From contig NZ_CP127174.1 of the NCBI RefSeq assembly GCF_030273315.1, forward strand, positions 1,178,001 through 1,242,000: 64,000 nucleotides of DNA. Direction: 5' to 3'. Positions 51,172 to 60,830 of the stretch are shown piece by piece. Below the pieces are notes generated by a model. It worked only from the letters and a program-made list of their open reading frames with translations. It was not told the DNA's origin and did no database searches. This DNA comes from Natrialbaceae archaeon AArc-T1-2 (GTDB taxonomy: Archaea; Halobacteriota; Halobacteria; Halobacteriales; Natrialbaceae). Made by a program: the position numbers and the translations under genes. Position 1 is the stretch's first letter. Each line of letters opens with the position of its first letter.

Positions 51172-51426
51172 ATGACCTCGAACGACGACGGTCCAGTCGA
51201 TCCGTTCGCACTCGGGCTCGCGGCTGGCGTGCTCTGGGCGGTTGCCATGGCCGTCCTCGGGCTTACGTCCCGGTTCGGCTGGGGAGACGGGTGGCGCGAG
51301 TTGTTCGCCGATCTCTACATCGGCTACGAAGAGTCGACGACGATCGGCACGGCCTGGGGGTTCGTCGACGGTTTCGCCGCCGGCTACATCCTCGGCTGGC
51401 TGTACAACCTGTTCGCCCGTCGCTGA
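51172..51426 (+). CDS. Small membrane protein annotated as holin-like
   Basis: This is 84 residues from MTSNDDGPVDPFALGLAAG with two hydrophobic stretches (about 11-30 and 57-80). The middle has FGWGDGWRELFADLYIGYEE. It resembles haloarchaeal proteins often labelled holin, but there is no lysis cassette or phage context, so that name should not be trusted. It follows the helicase gene closely. Confidence 0.72.
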   Translation: MTSNDDGPVDPFALGLAAGVLWAVAMAVLGLTSRFGWGDGWRELFADLYIGYEESTTIGTAWGFVDGFAAGYILGWLYNLFARR

Positions 51427-51459
51427 CGCCTCGGTCCGGTCGAGAAAGCCCGCGAGTCG

Positions 51460-51897
51460 CTACTCGTCTCTCGGTCCGGTCGAGCGGGACACGAGCACCG
51501 AGCAGTCGGCGTTTCGCAGCACGCTCTCGGTGACGCTGCCGAGCAGGAACCGGTCGAGCCCGCGTCGACCGTGGGTCCCCATCACGATCGCGTCGACGTC
51601 GTGGTCGCCGGCGTACGCGAGGATGGTCTCGTCTGCCTCACCTTGCTCGACGGCGGTCACCGTCTCGAGGTCGTCGGGGGCCCGGTCGACGGCCTCCTGG
51701 GTGATCTTCTCGCCTTCCGTTCGCAGTCCCTCGACGACGGGTTCGCTCGAGATGGAAAGCGGCGTCCGTTCGTCGACGTCGACGACGAACAGCGCGTGCA
51801 ACGTCGCGTCGAACCGGGCTGCGAGTTCGACCGCCTGGTCGACGGCACGGTCGGCCGGCTCGCTCCCGTCAGTCGGCACCAGTACGTGCTCGTACAT
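51460..51897 (-). CDS. Universal stress protein (UspA family)
   Basis: This is 145 residues from MYEHVLVPTDGSEPADRAVD. The ATP-binding GTHGRRGLDRFLLGSVTESV motif (G-2x-G-9x-G-S/T) is present and the length is normal. It is cytosolic and possibly nucleotide-binding. It is convergent with the holin-like gene, 33 nt apart. Confidence 0.93.
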   Translation of the reverse strand: MYEHVLVPTDGSEPADRAVDQAVELAARFDATLHALFVVDVDERTPLSISSEPVVEGLRTEGEKITQEAVDRAPDDLETVTAVEQGEADETILAYAGDHDVDAIVMGTHGRRGLDRFLLGSVTESVLRNADCSVLVSRSTGPRDE

Positions 51898-52020
51898 ACA
51901 CAGAGCTTTGCCCGCCAGCGTCATTACTTACCGTGGTAGCCGCGAGAACGAGTCTCACGAACCGACTGTCGCTGTGGTCGACCTGCTACTCGGCCGTGAG
52001 CTGCCGGCGCGTGGGTGCTG

Positions 52021-52428
52021 TCAGGCCAGTTCGACGTCGACCGCCGTCTCACCCTGGACGGTGTCGTTGACCGGACAGCGCGTTTCGACGGCTGCGAGCC
52101 ACTCCTCGAGAGTCTCCTCGTCGGCGTCCGCCGCGACGTCCAGTGTGATCTGCAGGTCCCCGAACCCGGCGCGGGCGTCCTCGTCCTTGCCGAGGAACGC
52201 CGCGTAGTCGATATCGCCCTCGACCGTCGCGGTCAGGTCGTCGACCTCGAGATCCATCTCGCTCGCGACTTTCGTCGCCGTCGCGTTGAGACAGGCGAGC
52301 ATCGACCCGAGCAGGTACTCGACCGGGCTCGCGTCCTCGCCGATCACGAACTCGGCGTCGTCGGCGTCGATGCGCGTCCGTCGCGGGCTGATCCGTTCAC
52401 CCGTCAGCGTGTACGTCTTCTCGGTCAC
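52021..52428 (-). CDS. OsmC-family protein
   Basis: This is about 135 residues; GTG at 52428 (MTEKTYTLTG) or 52434 are possible starts. LGSMLACLNATATK and RCPVNDT supply the two reactive Cys of OsmC/Ohr-type peroxidases, but resemblance is stronger to the YhfA-like redox-responsive OsmC branch. It may detoxify organic hydroperoxides; the substrate is inferred. Confidence 0.9.
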   Translation of the reverse strand: MTEKTYTLTGERISPRRTRIDADDAEFVIGEDASPVEYLLGSMLACLNATATKVASEMDLEVDDLTATVEGDIDYAAFLGKDEDARAGFGDLQITLDVAADADEETLEEWLAAVETRCPVNDTVQGETAVDVELA

Positions 52429-52501
52429 ACCCACACCTCCCGTCGCCGCCGGCTAATCGGTTCCGATCGCAGTACGCGAGCGACCACAGGTCGTCGCCGG
52501 G

Positions 52502-53191
52502 TCAGCGAAACGGCCGGTTGCGCGAGGCCGTCACGTCGAGCCCGCGGCTGTAGTAACAGACGGGGCTGCCCGCAGGCTCGTCGAAGCCGTTGGCCTCGAA
52601 GAGCGTGTTCTCCTCGAGGGTGACCGTCGCCGCCTGCAGCGTCCAGGGCTCGTGGTCGACGTCGGCGTAGCGGACCTGCCCGCTCGCGTCCTGGCTGTAG
52701 TAGCGGTAGCGTTCGGTCAGGAACGCAGCGAGCGAGCCGGGTGCGGGAGTGAACGACTCCCCGACGGGTTCGTAGCTCGCGTCGAACAGCACCGGCCGCG
52801 CGCCGGGATGGCGTCTGACGGTGCGAAACCGGACGACGTCGTTCCGTTCTCGCATCCCGATGCGGGCGTAGTAGTACGGCAGGTAGTGGGTCACGCGTGC
52901 CCCGAGGACGCCGGCGATTCCCTCGGCGTCGAGGCTGAAGAAGTAGACGCCCGGCTCGCCGTCACACCGGACGTACGTCCGGAGGTTGAGTTCGGGCAGG
53001 TCCAGTCCCAGCCACGCGGGCAGCCCGCGCGGCCGGACGTCGACGTTGCGAAAGGGGACGATCGACAGCCAGGCCCGCCCCTCGTGGGTGTCGGCCGCGA
53101 GCGCGTCCGGGAGCCGGGCGTCGACGGCCTCGGGCTCGAGCGGCCAGTTCGCGAACAGCAGCCGTCGCCATCCCATCGCGATCGGGAGCAT
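52502..53191 (-). CDS. DUF2071 (YqjF-type) protein
   Basis: This is 229 residues from the ATG at 53191 (MLPIAMGWRRLLFANWP); the frame extends upstream without family features. GWRRLLFANWPLEPEAVDAR and FSLDAEGIAG fit the YqjF/DUF2071 family. No catalytic residues are known. It overlaps nothing and is divergent from the queuosine-transporter gene. Confidence 0.85.
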   Translation of the reverse strand: MLPIAMGWRRLLFANWPLEPEAVDARLPDALAADTHEGRAWLSIVPFRNVDVRPRGLPAWLGLDLPELNLRTYVRCDGEPGVYFFSLDAEGIAGVLGARVTHYLPYYYARIGMRERNDVVRFRTVRRHPGARPVLFDASYEPVGESFTPAPGSLAAFLTERYRYYSQDASGQVRYADVDHEPWTLQAATVTLEENTLFEANGFDEPAGSPVCYYSRGLDVTASRNRPFR

Positions 53192-53358
53192 AGGCGAGTC
53201 GAAGACGGGCAAAACCGAAAAGCCACGGCTCGCGGCAGCGGTCCGGGTACGGTCGTCACGGCGGTCTCCAGCCGAGGTTCTCGAGCGGAGTGTCGGGTCC
53301 GACTCGAGTCGTACTCGAATAGCACCACTTACGGTTTCGCCGTTACTACCGCGGATCG

Positions 53359-54075
53359 ATGACAGACGCTCGAGGGACGCCGACGGTCCCGCAGGTCGCA
53401 CTGATCGGGCTGTTCGTCACGGCACTCGTGACCGCACAGCTGACGGCCTCGAAGGTGCTCGCGTTCTCGCTGCCGTTCTCGCTCCCGGTGACGGGTGCCG
53501 ACCTCGTCCTGCCAGGTGCGGCGCTTGCGTACGCGCTCACGTTCTTCGCCAGCGACTGTTACGCCGAACTCTACGGTCGGCGAGCGGCACAGATCGTCGT
53601 CAACGTCGCGTTCGCGATGAACTTCGTCGTCCTCCTGTTGGTGTGGTCGACGATCGCCGCGCCCGCTGCCGAGAATAGCGTCGATCCCGCCGCGTTCGCC
53701 GACGTGCTCGGCGCGTCGACGAACATCGTCGCCGGCAGCCTGCTCGCCTACGTCGTCAGCCAGAACTGGGACGTCTGGCTCTTCCACGAGATCAGAGACC
53801 GCACCGGCCCCGACCGGCTCTGGCTGCGCAACATCGTCTCGACCGGCACCAGCCAGGCCATCGACACCCTCATCTTCGTCTCCGTCGCGTTCACAATCGC
53901 GCCCGCGCTGTTCGGCGTCGGCGCCGTCCTCCCACTCGAGGTCGTCGCCGCCCTGATCGTCGGCCAGTACCTGCTGAAACTCGCCATCGCCGTGGTCGAC
54001 ACGCCGTTTGTCTACCTCGTCGTTGCACTCGCACGCTCCCGGGACGGGCTCGAGGTCGCCGGGACGACCTCGTAG
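53359..54075 (+). CDS. Queuosine-precursor transporter (YhhQ family)
   Basis: This 238-residue protein has six helices. ALIGLFVTALVTAQLTASK at the start, then VLPGAALAYALTFFASDCYA and a conserved SQNWDVWLF loop are typical of the YhhQ/VUT-type importers of 7-cyano/7-deazaguanine precursors. Archaea need such bases for archaeosine in tRNA. It is followed by the M29 gene (about 40 nt). Confidence 0.85.
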   Translation: MTDARGTPTVPQVALIGLFVTALVTAQLTASKVLAFSLPFSLPVTGADLVLPGAALAYALTFFASDCYAELYGRRAAQIVVNVAFAMNFVVLLLVWSTIAAPAAENSVDPAAFADVLGASTNIVAGSLLAYVVSQNWDVWLFHEIRDRTGPDRLWLRNIVSTGTSQAIDTLIFVSVAFTIAPALFGVGAVLPLEVVAALIVGQYLLKLAIAVVDTPFVYLVVALARSRDGLEVAGTTS

Positions 54076-54114
54076 ACCGGTGGGAGTTTTGCTCGCCCCG
54101 CTCGCAGTGGAGGT

Positions 54115-55194
54115 ATGGACGAACGCGTTCGCGAACACGCCGAGATTCTGGTCGACTGGAGTGCACGGGTCGAGCCCGGCGACGACGTCGTCGTCTCGGT
54201 CGGCCCCGAAGCTCACGAACTGGCGGTCGCCGTCGCCGAGGCACTGGGCGAGCGGGGGGCCAACCTGCTCGCGACCTACAGCTCCGGAGAACTGCAGCGG
54301 GCCTACCTGCAGGCACACGACGGCGAGTTCGACGAGGCCGACCACGAGCTCGCACTCGCCCGCGAGGCCGATGTCTACCTCTCGCTGGGCGGCGGGCGAA
54401 ACACGAGCGCCACTGCGGACGTCCCCGGCGAGGCTCGCAACGCCTACCGCGAGGCCCGCCAGGACATTCGAGAGGCCCGCTACGACACGCGCTGGGTATC
54501 GACGGTCCACCCGACGCGCTCGCTCGCCCAGCAGGCGACCATGGCCTACGAGGAGTACCAGGAGTTCGCCTACGGCGCGATCATCCGGGACTGGGAGTCT
54601 CTCGCCGCGGAGATGGACCGGGTGAAAGAGATCCTCGACGCGGGCAGCGAGGTCCGACTCGTCTCCGGGGACACCGACCTGACGATGTCGATCGCAGACC
54701 GCACGGCGGTCAACAGCGCCGCGAGCGTCGCCTACGACTCGCACAACCTCCCCAGCGGCGAGGTCTTCACTGCACCCGCCGAGACCGAGGGCGAGGTCGT
54801 CTTCGACGTCCCGATGACGATCCGCGGCGAGTCGGTCCGGGGCGTCCGCCTCGAGTTCGCCGACGGCGAGGTGGTCGACTACGGGGCGAGCGAAGGCGAA
54901 GACGTCATCGGCGACGTACTCGAGACCGACGACGGTGCCCGCCGACTCGGCGAACTCGGGATCGGGATGAATCGCGACATCGACCGCTACACCGACAACA
55001 TCCTCTTCGACGAGAAGATGGGCGACACCGTCCACCTCGCGCTCGGGCGGGCCTACGACGCCTGCCTCCCCGAGGGCGAATCCGGCACCGCGTCGGCCGT
55101 CCACGTCGACCTCATCACCGACGTGAGCGAGGACTCGCGGCTCGAGGTCGACGGCGAGGTGATCCAGCGGAACGGACGCTTCCGGTGGGAGTAA
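54115..55194 (+). CDS. Aminopeptidase (M29 family, thermophilic-type)
   Basis: This is 359 residues. Motifs LVSGDTDLTMSIADR and NLPSGEVFTAPAETEGEVVF mark the M29 family; the conserved acidic and His residues include HLALGRAYDAC near the C-terminus. It is a cytosolic metallo-aminopeptidase with two metals by family knowledge. Nothing is odd about its size. Confidence 0.92.
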   Translation: MDERVREHAEILVDWSARVEPGDDVVVSVGPEAHELAVAVAEALGERGANLLATYSSGELQRAYLQAHDGEFDEADHELALAREADVYLSLGGGRNTSATADVPGEARNAYREARQDIREARYDTRWVSTVHPTRSLAQQATMAYEEYQEFAYGAIIRDWESLAAEMDRVKEILDAGSEVRLVSGDTDLTMSIADRTAVNSAASVAYDSHNLPSGEVFTAPAETEGEVVFDVPMTIRGESVRGVRLEFADGEVVDYGASEGEDVIGDVLETDDGARRLGELGIGMNRDIDRYTDNILFDEKMGDTVHLALGRAYDACLPEGESGTASAVHVDLITDVSEDSRLEVDGEVIQRNGRFRWE

Positions 55195-55285
55195 CGAGGG
55201 CGACGTGCCCGCAGGCAGGAGCCCTCGGGATACCGAGCGGCGACCACTGGGAGCCGCGAGGACGATTTCGAGGAGTGATCGGACG

Positions 55286-55312
55286 GCTTTTGGATCAATT
55301 CGAACCAAAAGC
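55286..55312. terminator. Hairpin between convergent genes
   Basis: GCTTTTGG (55286-55293) and CCAAAAGC (55305-55312) form a perfect 8-bp inverted repeat with an 11-nt loop, between the end of the M29 gene and the minus-strand membrane-protein gene. It could terminate both. Confidence 0.55.
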
Positions 55313-55322
55313 AACAGGATAG

Positions 55323-55622
55323 TCAGTGTGTCGGCTGAGAGTGAAAGGGTAAAAATAACGAAACGTCTGGAGGCGGCGAAAGCCAGAGGGCGACGATCCA
55401 GCCGAGAACGTAGAGGAGAGCGACGGCAACTGCCGGAACGTGAATGCCAAGATAGGTCCTCACCACGTCCCGGATCCACGGATTTGCGATGGTTCCAGCG
55501 GCGATTATCGGGACGCCGAAACCGATAGCGCTTGCGAACACGTAAACCGTTCCGAAGACGATCGTGAAGATTGATACTAGGTACGCGGTAATTTTGCGGC
55601 CGTTAGTCTGGGGCGACATCAT
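55323..55622 (-). CDS. Small membrane protein of atypical composition
   Basis: This is 99 residues; MMSPQTN then two to three helices (about 10-35, 55-82). The sequence is less acidic and the DNA less GC-biased than the neighbours (runs such as AAAAATAACG), which may mean recent transfer or relaxed selection. There is no recognised family. A second ATG three bases later (55619) is an equally good start. Confidence 0.55.
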   Translation of the reverse strand: MMSPQTNGRKITAYLVSIFTIVFGTVYVFASAIGFGVPIIAAGTIANPWIRDVVRTYLGIHVPAVAVALLYVLGWIVALWLSPPPDVSLFLPFHSQPTH

Positions 55623-55831
55623 AGTACGTATCTCCGCATCGGAGTGGTACTGATCCGTGTGAACGGGGTGTGTTCGAAGTGGTGTATCTTCCCTTGTCTT
55701 CGTTTTTTGGTGTCATTGATGTACGCCTCCGCAAAAGCAGCTTCCGAATCGAACCGCCCGCATCTGTCACTCGAGGCCGCCTTCCGTCGCGCCGACGCCT
55801 CGCTTTTCACGCCGGCGGCCGTACCACGACC

Positions 55832-56443
55832 ATGCGCGACGCGCTCCGTGCCGGCGTCGCCGTCTACAACGACGGCTACTACCACGCCGCCCACGACGCC
55901 TGGGAGGATCGCTGGCTCGCCCTCGAGTCCGGCACCGACGACGAACGGCTCCTCCACGGGTTGATCCAGTTCACCGCCGCGGTCTACCACGCTCGCGATC
56001 GCAACTGGACGGGTGCGGTCGGGCTGGCCGAAAGCGCACGCGAGTATCTCGAGGGGCTGCCGGCGGCCTACCGCGACGTCGATCTGCCCCCGGTGCGGGA
56101 CTACCTCGAGTCGCTGGCGTCCGATCCCGAGGTGATCGAGCGCCGATCACCGATCCGACTCGTCCACGAGGGCGAGACGCCCGGTCTGAACGACCTCGAC
56201 GTCCGGCCGACGGCGATCGCCGCCGGCGTACTGGCCGCGGAGTTGGACTTCGACGACGACCCCGTCACGGCCGCAGCCGAGTACGCGATCGACGACCTCG
56301 AGGCGGGACGGGACGACAGTCGCTTCATCGCCGTGGTGTTCGCTTTCGTCCGGAGCGACCACCGCGATGTCGTCTACCGGCGGCTCTCGGCACACGTCGA
56401 GCGCCGGCGAGCGAAAGAAGACGACGTCGAGGGGTTGTTCTGA
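55832..56443 (+). CDS. DUF309-type protein
   Basis: This is 203 residues from MRDALRAGVAVYNDGYYHAA at 55832. The N-terminal YHAAHDAWED with FTAAVYHARDRNWTGA is the DUF309 helical signature (HxxHExWE-like). The length includes a C-terminal domain of unknown type. The function is unknown. Confidence 0.85.
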   Translation: MRDALRAGVAVYNDGYYHAAHDAWEDRWLALESGTDDERLLHGLIQFTAAVYHARDRNWTGAVGLAESAREYLEGLPAAYRDVDLPPVRDYLESLASDPEVIERRSPIRLVHEGETPGLNDLDVRPTAIAAGVLAAELDFDDDPVTAAAEYAIDDLEAGRDDSRFIAVVFAFVRSDHRDVVYRRLSAHVERRRAKEDDVEGLF

Positions 56444-56605
56444 GAGAGACGGAACGAAGCGGAGTGTCCGACACGAACGGCAACGAGCCATCCCTCCGTC
56501 TGTGCCGACACGTTCGCCGTCGTCACATCATCGGCTATGTCCGCAACCAGTCACAACCGTTTCGTTCGCGGTGCCATTATTACCCGCCGCGTCCACCGAA
56601 CGAGC

Positions 56606-56992
56606 ATGAGTCTCGACGACATCTCCGAAGACCGAAAGATCGAACTCGCCGCCAGCTACATCCGTCGAGCCGCCGACGTGCGAGAACCGATCCCGGAGGC
56701 GTTGGCGTACCGACACGCGGGCTACTCGAGTAGCGGGATCGCGAAGCGATTGGATACGAGAGAGGATACCGTCGAAAGCTGGATGGATCGCGTCGCTGCC
56801 CAGTACGGGTTGTCCGCTATCGAGGCGAAAGAAGCCGGTGCGAAACCGGAGTTCGGGGAGCTGACACAAGACGAGCTGAAACGCTACAGCGAGCCCGTCA
56901 AGGCCCAGTGGTGGCAGAGAGCCAAAGACAACCACGGACACATTCCTGACGGACTGCTCGAGGGCGTCTCTATCGACGACAGCGCCTGGTGA
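56606..56992 (+). CDS. Helix-turn-helix protein of unknown role
   Basis: This is 128 residues from MSLDDISEDRKIELAASYIR at 56606. YRHAGYSSSGIAKRLDTREDTV is a sigma-like HTH (homeodomain-style turn), and the C-terminus is polar (AKDNHGHIPDG). It would bind DNA by inference. It is not part of an operon. Confidence 0.72.
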   Translation: MSLDDISEDRKIELAASYIRRAADVREPIPEALAYRHAGYSSSGIAKRLDTREDTVESWMDRVAAQYGLSAIEAKEAGAKPEFGELTQDELKRYSEPVKAQWWQRAKDNHGHIPDGLLEGVSIDDSAW

Positions 56993-57111
56993 ACGGGTGC
57001 AGCCGGCCAGGTGAGTGTGCATGTATCGCTTCAGGTCGGACAGATCAAAAGTGGACTTCACACCAGCGGAAAGAGTTCCCAGTCGCCGAGACGACTGGGG
57101 AGTCGACGACC

Positions 57112-59172
57112 CTAGAACTCCTCGCTCGGCGGTGCGACCCCGGCTTCGTCGTCGCTGTCCTCGAGGTCGAACTCCTCACGGATCTCCCGAATGCGATCCC
57201 GGATGTCCGCCGCGAGTTCGAACTCGAGGTTGTTCGCTGCCTCCTGCATCTGCGTCTCGAGGTCGTCGACGTAGCGGGCGGCCGCCTCGGCGTCCTCGAG
57301 TTCCTGCCCGGAGACCTCGCTGGTGTCGGTCTTGCTGCCGGGCAGGTTCGTCTCGCCGATCTCTTTCTCGATCGTCGTCGGCTCGAGGCCGTGTTCCTCG
57401 TTGTACTCCTGTTGAATCTCCCGGCGACGCTTCGTCTCCTCGATGGCCGACTCCATCGCCGACGAGGGGTCGTCGGCGTAGAGGACGACCTCGCCGTTGA
57501 CGTTGCGTGCGGCCCGGCCCATCGTCTGGACGAGCATCGTCTCGCTGCGAAGAAAGCCCTCCTGGTCGGCGTCGAGGATGGCGACCAGCGAGACCTCGGG
57601 GATGTCGAGTCCCTCCCGCAGGAGGTTGATCCCCACGAGGGCGTCGATCTCGCCCAGCCGCAGCGAGCGGATAATCTCGTGTCGTTCGAGCGTGTCGGTC
57701 TCGTCGTGCATGTACGCGACGTCGATCCCTGCTTCCTCGAGATACGCCGTGAGATCTTCGGCCATCCGCTTTGTCAGCGTCGTCACGAGGACGCGCTCGT
57801 CGCGGTCGATACGCCCGTCGATGCGGTCCATGAGGTCGTCGACCTGACCGGTGGCGGGAGCGACCTCGATCGCCGGGTCGACGAGGTGGGTGGGTCGGAC
57901 GATCTGCTCGACGATCTGTGCCGAGTGCTCGCGTTCGTACTCGCCCGGTGTGGCGGAGACGTACAGCGTCCGGTCGGTCTTTTCTTCGAACTCCTCGAAG
58001 GTGAGCGGACGGTTGTCGTAGCTCGTCGGCAGACGAAAGCCGTTCTCGACGAGCGAGTCCTTGCGGGACTTGTCGCCCTCGTACTGGCCGCGGATCTGGG
58101 GCAGCGTCTGGTGGGACTCGTCGACGACGGTCAGAAAGTCCTCGGGGAAGTAATCGAGCAACGTGTAAGGCGAGTCGCCCGGCTCTCGATCCGAGAGATA
58201 CACCGAGTAGTTCTCGATACCCGAACAGTAGCCCGTCTCCGCCATCATCTCGAGGTCGAACGTCGTCCGTTCCTCCAGCCGCTGGGCGGCGACGAGATCA
58301 CCCTGGCGCTCGAAGTAGCTGACCCGGTCCTCGAGATCCTCGCGGATCTCCGCCATCGCCCGCTCGAGTTTCGGTTCCGGGATCGAGTAGTGTTCTGCGG
58401 GGTGGATCAAGACTGCGGGCTCTTCGCTTACGACCTCGCCCTCGAGGGGATCGACTTTCAGCATGCGATCGATCTCGTCGCCCCACAGCTCCACCCGGAC
58501 GGCGTAGCGGCCGTACATCGGGTAGATCTCGATCGTGTCGCCCCGAACGCGGAAGGTGCCCTGGGTGAAGTCGACGTCGTTGCGCTCGTAGTTCAGATCG
58601 ACCAGCCGCGCGAGCAGGTCGTCGCGGCCGACCTGCTCGCCGACCTCGAGGCGCATCGACATGTCGACGTAGTTGCGCGGATCGCCGAGCCCGTAGATCG
58701 CCGAGACGGAGGCGACGACGATGACGTCTTCCCGGGTCAGGAGCGACCGGGTCGCGCTGTGTCGCAGGCGGTCGATCTCGTCGTTGATCGAGGCGTCCTT
58801 GTCGATGTAGGTGTCGGTCTGTTCGACGTAGGCCTCGGGCTGGTAGTAGTCGTAGTAGGAGACGAAGTACTCGACGGCGTTGTCGGGAAAGAGGCTCCGG
58901 AACTCCTCGTACAGTTGCGCTGCCAGCGTCTTGTTGTGGGCGATCACCAGCGTCGGCTGCTGGATCTCCTCGATCAGCCAGGAGACAGTGTTCGTCTTCC
59001 CGGAACCGGTGACGCCGAGCAGGGTCTGCTTGTCCTTTCCCCGTCGAAATCCCGCGGCCAACTGCTCGATTGCCTCGGGCTGATCGCCCGCAGGCTCGAA
59101 GGGCGCGTCGACCGCGAACGGTCGATCGACGTCGGGGCGGTCCGGCTGGAGGGGGCCTCGCGTATCGCTCAC
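57112..59172 (-). CDS. uvrB: Excinuclease ABC subunit UvrB
   Basis: This 686-residue protein has Walker [14 protein letters not shown], the beta-hairpin region [18 protein letters not shown], helicase motifs ([20 protein letters not shown]) and the C-terminal UVR domain (LQTQ-like [17 protein letters not shown]). It loads on damaged DNA with UvrA and recruits UvrC. Haloarchaeal UvrABC is bacterial in origin. Gene size is normal. Confidence 0.96.
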   Translation of the reverse strand: MSDTRGPLQPDRPDVDRPFAVDAPFEPAGDQPEAIEQLAAGFRRGKDKQTLLGVTGSGKTNTVSWLIEEIQQPTLVIAHNKTLAAQLYEEFRSLFPDNAVEYFVSYYDYYQPEAYVEQTDTYIDKDASINDEIDRLRHSATRSLLTREDVIVVASVSAIYGLGDPRNYVDMSMRLEVGEQVGRDDLLARLVDLNYERNDVDFTQGTFRVRGDTIEIYPMYGRYAVRVELWGDEIDRMLKVDPLEGEVVSEEPAVLIHPAEHYSIPEPKLERAMAEIREDLEDRVSYFERQGDLVAAQRLEERTTFDLEMMAETGYCSGIENYSVYLSDREPGDSPYTLLDYFPEDFLTVVDESHQTLPQIRGQYEGDKSRKDSLVENGFRLPTSYDNRPLTFEEFEEKTDRTLYVSATPGEYEREHSAQIVEQIVRPTHLVDPAIEVAPATGQVDDLMDRIDGRIDRDERVLVTTLTKRMAEDLTAYLEEAGIDVAYMHDETDTLERHEIIRSLRLGEIDALVGINLLREGLDIPEVSLVAILDADQEGFLRSETMLVQTMGRAARNVNGEVVLYADDPSSAMESAIEETKRRREIQQEYNEEHGLEPTTIEKEIGETNLPGSKTDTSEVSGQELEDAEAAARYVDDLETQMQEAANNLEFELAADIRDRIREIREEFDLEDSDDEAGVAPPSEEF

Positions 59173-59273
59173 GAGAGTCGCGTACGGACGCGAGCTACTT
59201 GACCGACACGCTCACGTCTCGAATACGTCATCCTGGAAGCGCCGTATGCCGTGACCGACCCGTCAAAAGGAAG

Positions 59274-59346
59274 CGCCGAAGCCAGGACTCGAACCTGGGA
59301 CCGCCTCGTTAACAGCGAGGCGCTCTACCATCTGAGCTACTTCGGC
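59274..59346 (-). tRNA. tRNA-Asn (anticodon GUU)
   Basis: This is 73 nt on the minus strand: acceptor GCCGAAG/CTTCGGC, anticodon stem CCTCG/CGAGG around loop CTGTTAA (anticodon GTT), T-loop TTCGAGT, discriminator G. Upstream CTATCAAATG (about 59370-59380) may be the promoter. Confidence 0.95.
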
Positions 59347-59447
59347 TCGCGGCAGTTCTGGGTAGCCGCGGGCATTTGATAGGGCTTTCGTTTTCACCCA
59401 ACGGCGGGTCGACACGCTTTCACGCACCGCCGGAGTACGTCCGCCTA

Positions 59448-60830
59448 ATGACCGACGAGGGAGCCGACGAGCACACACGTAGCGACCTCGAGGGAGTCCT
59501 CTCCCGGGTCCGCGAGCGGATCGATCCCGACGAGGACGAACGCGACCGACTCGAGGCCGTCGCCGACGAACTGCGTGCACGCGCCGAGCAGGCGGCGACC
59601 GAGCGCTGTCCCGACGCCGACGTCATGCGGGTCGGGTCGACGGCGCGGAACACCTGGATCAGCGGCGACCGGGACGTCGACGTCTTCGTCAGGTTCCCGC
59701 CCGATCTCGATAGCGAGTGCCTCGAGGAGTACGGTCTCGCGGTCGGCCACGCGACCCTGCCCGACGGCCGCGAGGAGTACGCCGAACACCCCTACGTCAC
59801 CGGCGAGTACGAGGGGTTCGACGTCGACGTCGTCCCCTGCTTTCGGCTCGAGGACGCGACGGAGATCCGATCGGCCGTCGACCGGACTCCCTTCCACACC
59901 GCGTACGTTCAGGAGCGACTCGATCCCGAGCTGGCGGCCGACGTGCGGCTGACGAAGGCGTTCACGAAAGGCGTTGGCGTCTACGGAAGCGACCTGCAGA
60001 CCAGGGGATTCAGCGGCTACCTGACCGAACTGCTCACTCTCGAGTATGGCGGCTTCGAACCACTGCTCGAGGCCGCCGCGGACTGGGAGCCGCCGGTCCG
60101 GCTCGATCCCGAAGCTCACGGCCGCGAGACGTTCGACGACGCACTCGTCGTGATCGATCCAACGGACCCGGAGCGCAACGTCGCTGCGGTCTGTTCGGCG
60201 GCGAACGTCGCCCGGTTTCAACACTACGCCCGCGAGTTCCTGGCGAATCCTCGCCAGGAGTGTTTCGAACCGACGACGGTCGACCCGCTCTCCGAATCCG
60301 ACCTCGAGGCTCACCTCGAGCGCCGCGGGACGACGCCGATCGCAATCCGCTTTCCGGCTCCGGACCTGGTCGACGACCAGCTCTACCCCCAGCTCCGAAA
60401 GTCACTCGGAGGGATCACACGCGAGTTAGAAGCGCGCGGGTTCGACGTCTTCCGGGCGGCGACGTTCGCCGACGAGACCGCCGTCTTGCTCGTCGAACTC
60501 GCGGTCGCCGAGCGACCCCTCCTCGAGCGCCACGACGGCCCCCCGGTTCACGTCCGCGGCCATGCCGAGGGGTTTTTCGAGGCGTACGCAGACGATCCGG
60601 ACGTCTACGGTCCGTTCGTCGAGGGCGAGCGCTACGTCGTCGAACGTCGCCGGGAGTGGACGAGCGCCGTCGAATTCCTCGAGAGCGACCGGCTGTTCGA
60701 CGTCTCGCTGGGTGCCCGCGTCGAGACGACGCTCGAGGACGGCTACGACCTGCTGGTCGGCGAGGAACTCACCGCCGTCCTCGAGGAGTTCGGCGAGGAG
60801 CTGGCCCGGTACGTCGATCCGCGTCCGTAG
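59448..60830 (+). CDS. cca: CCA-adding enzyme (archaeal class I)
   Basis: This is 460 residues from the ATG at 59448 (MTDEGADEHTRSDLEG). The catalytic motif GSTARNTWISGDRDVDVFV has the two metal-binding Asp (DVD), and downstream LTKAFTKGVGVYGSDLQTR and GFSGYLTELL are archaeal class I signatures. It adds CCA to tRNA ends, needed because the tRNAs here lack encoded CCA. It is convergent with the deacetylase gene, stop codons adjacent. Confidence 0.95.
   Translation: MTDEGADEHTRSDLEGVLSRVRERIDPDEDERDRLEAVADELRARAEQAATERCPDADVMRVGSTARNTWISGDRDVDVFVRFPPDLDSECLEEYGLAVGHATLPDGREEYAEHPYVTGEYEGFDVDVVPCFRLEDATEIRSAVDRTPFHTAYVQERLDPELAADVRLTKAFTKGVGVYGSDLQTRGFSGYLTELLTLEYGGFEPLLEAAADWEPPVRLDPEAHGRETFDDALVVIDPTDPERNVAAVCSAANVARFQHYAREFLANPRQECFEPTTVDPLSESDLEAHLERRGTTPIAIRFPAPDLVDDQLYPQLRKSLGGITRELEARGFDVFRAATFADETAVLLVELAVAERPLLERHDGPPVHVRGHAEGFFEAYADDPDVYGPFVEGERYVVERRREWTSAVEFLESDRLFDVSLGARVETTLEDGYDLLVGEELTAVLEEFGEELARYVDPRP

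Noticed and set aside
51172-51426. Provirus signal from a holin-like gene
   Set aside because: There is no other viral gene nearby; the family is a chromosomal haloarchaeal membrane protein.
53329-55479. 716-residue minus-strand frame opposite the transporter and M29 genes
   Set aside because: It is a shadow frame; both plus-strand genes show clear family motifs, and the frame has none.
56989-59202. 737-residue plus-strand frame opposite uvrB
   Set aside because: UvrB is unmistakable; the antisense frame is a GC-rich artefact.
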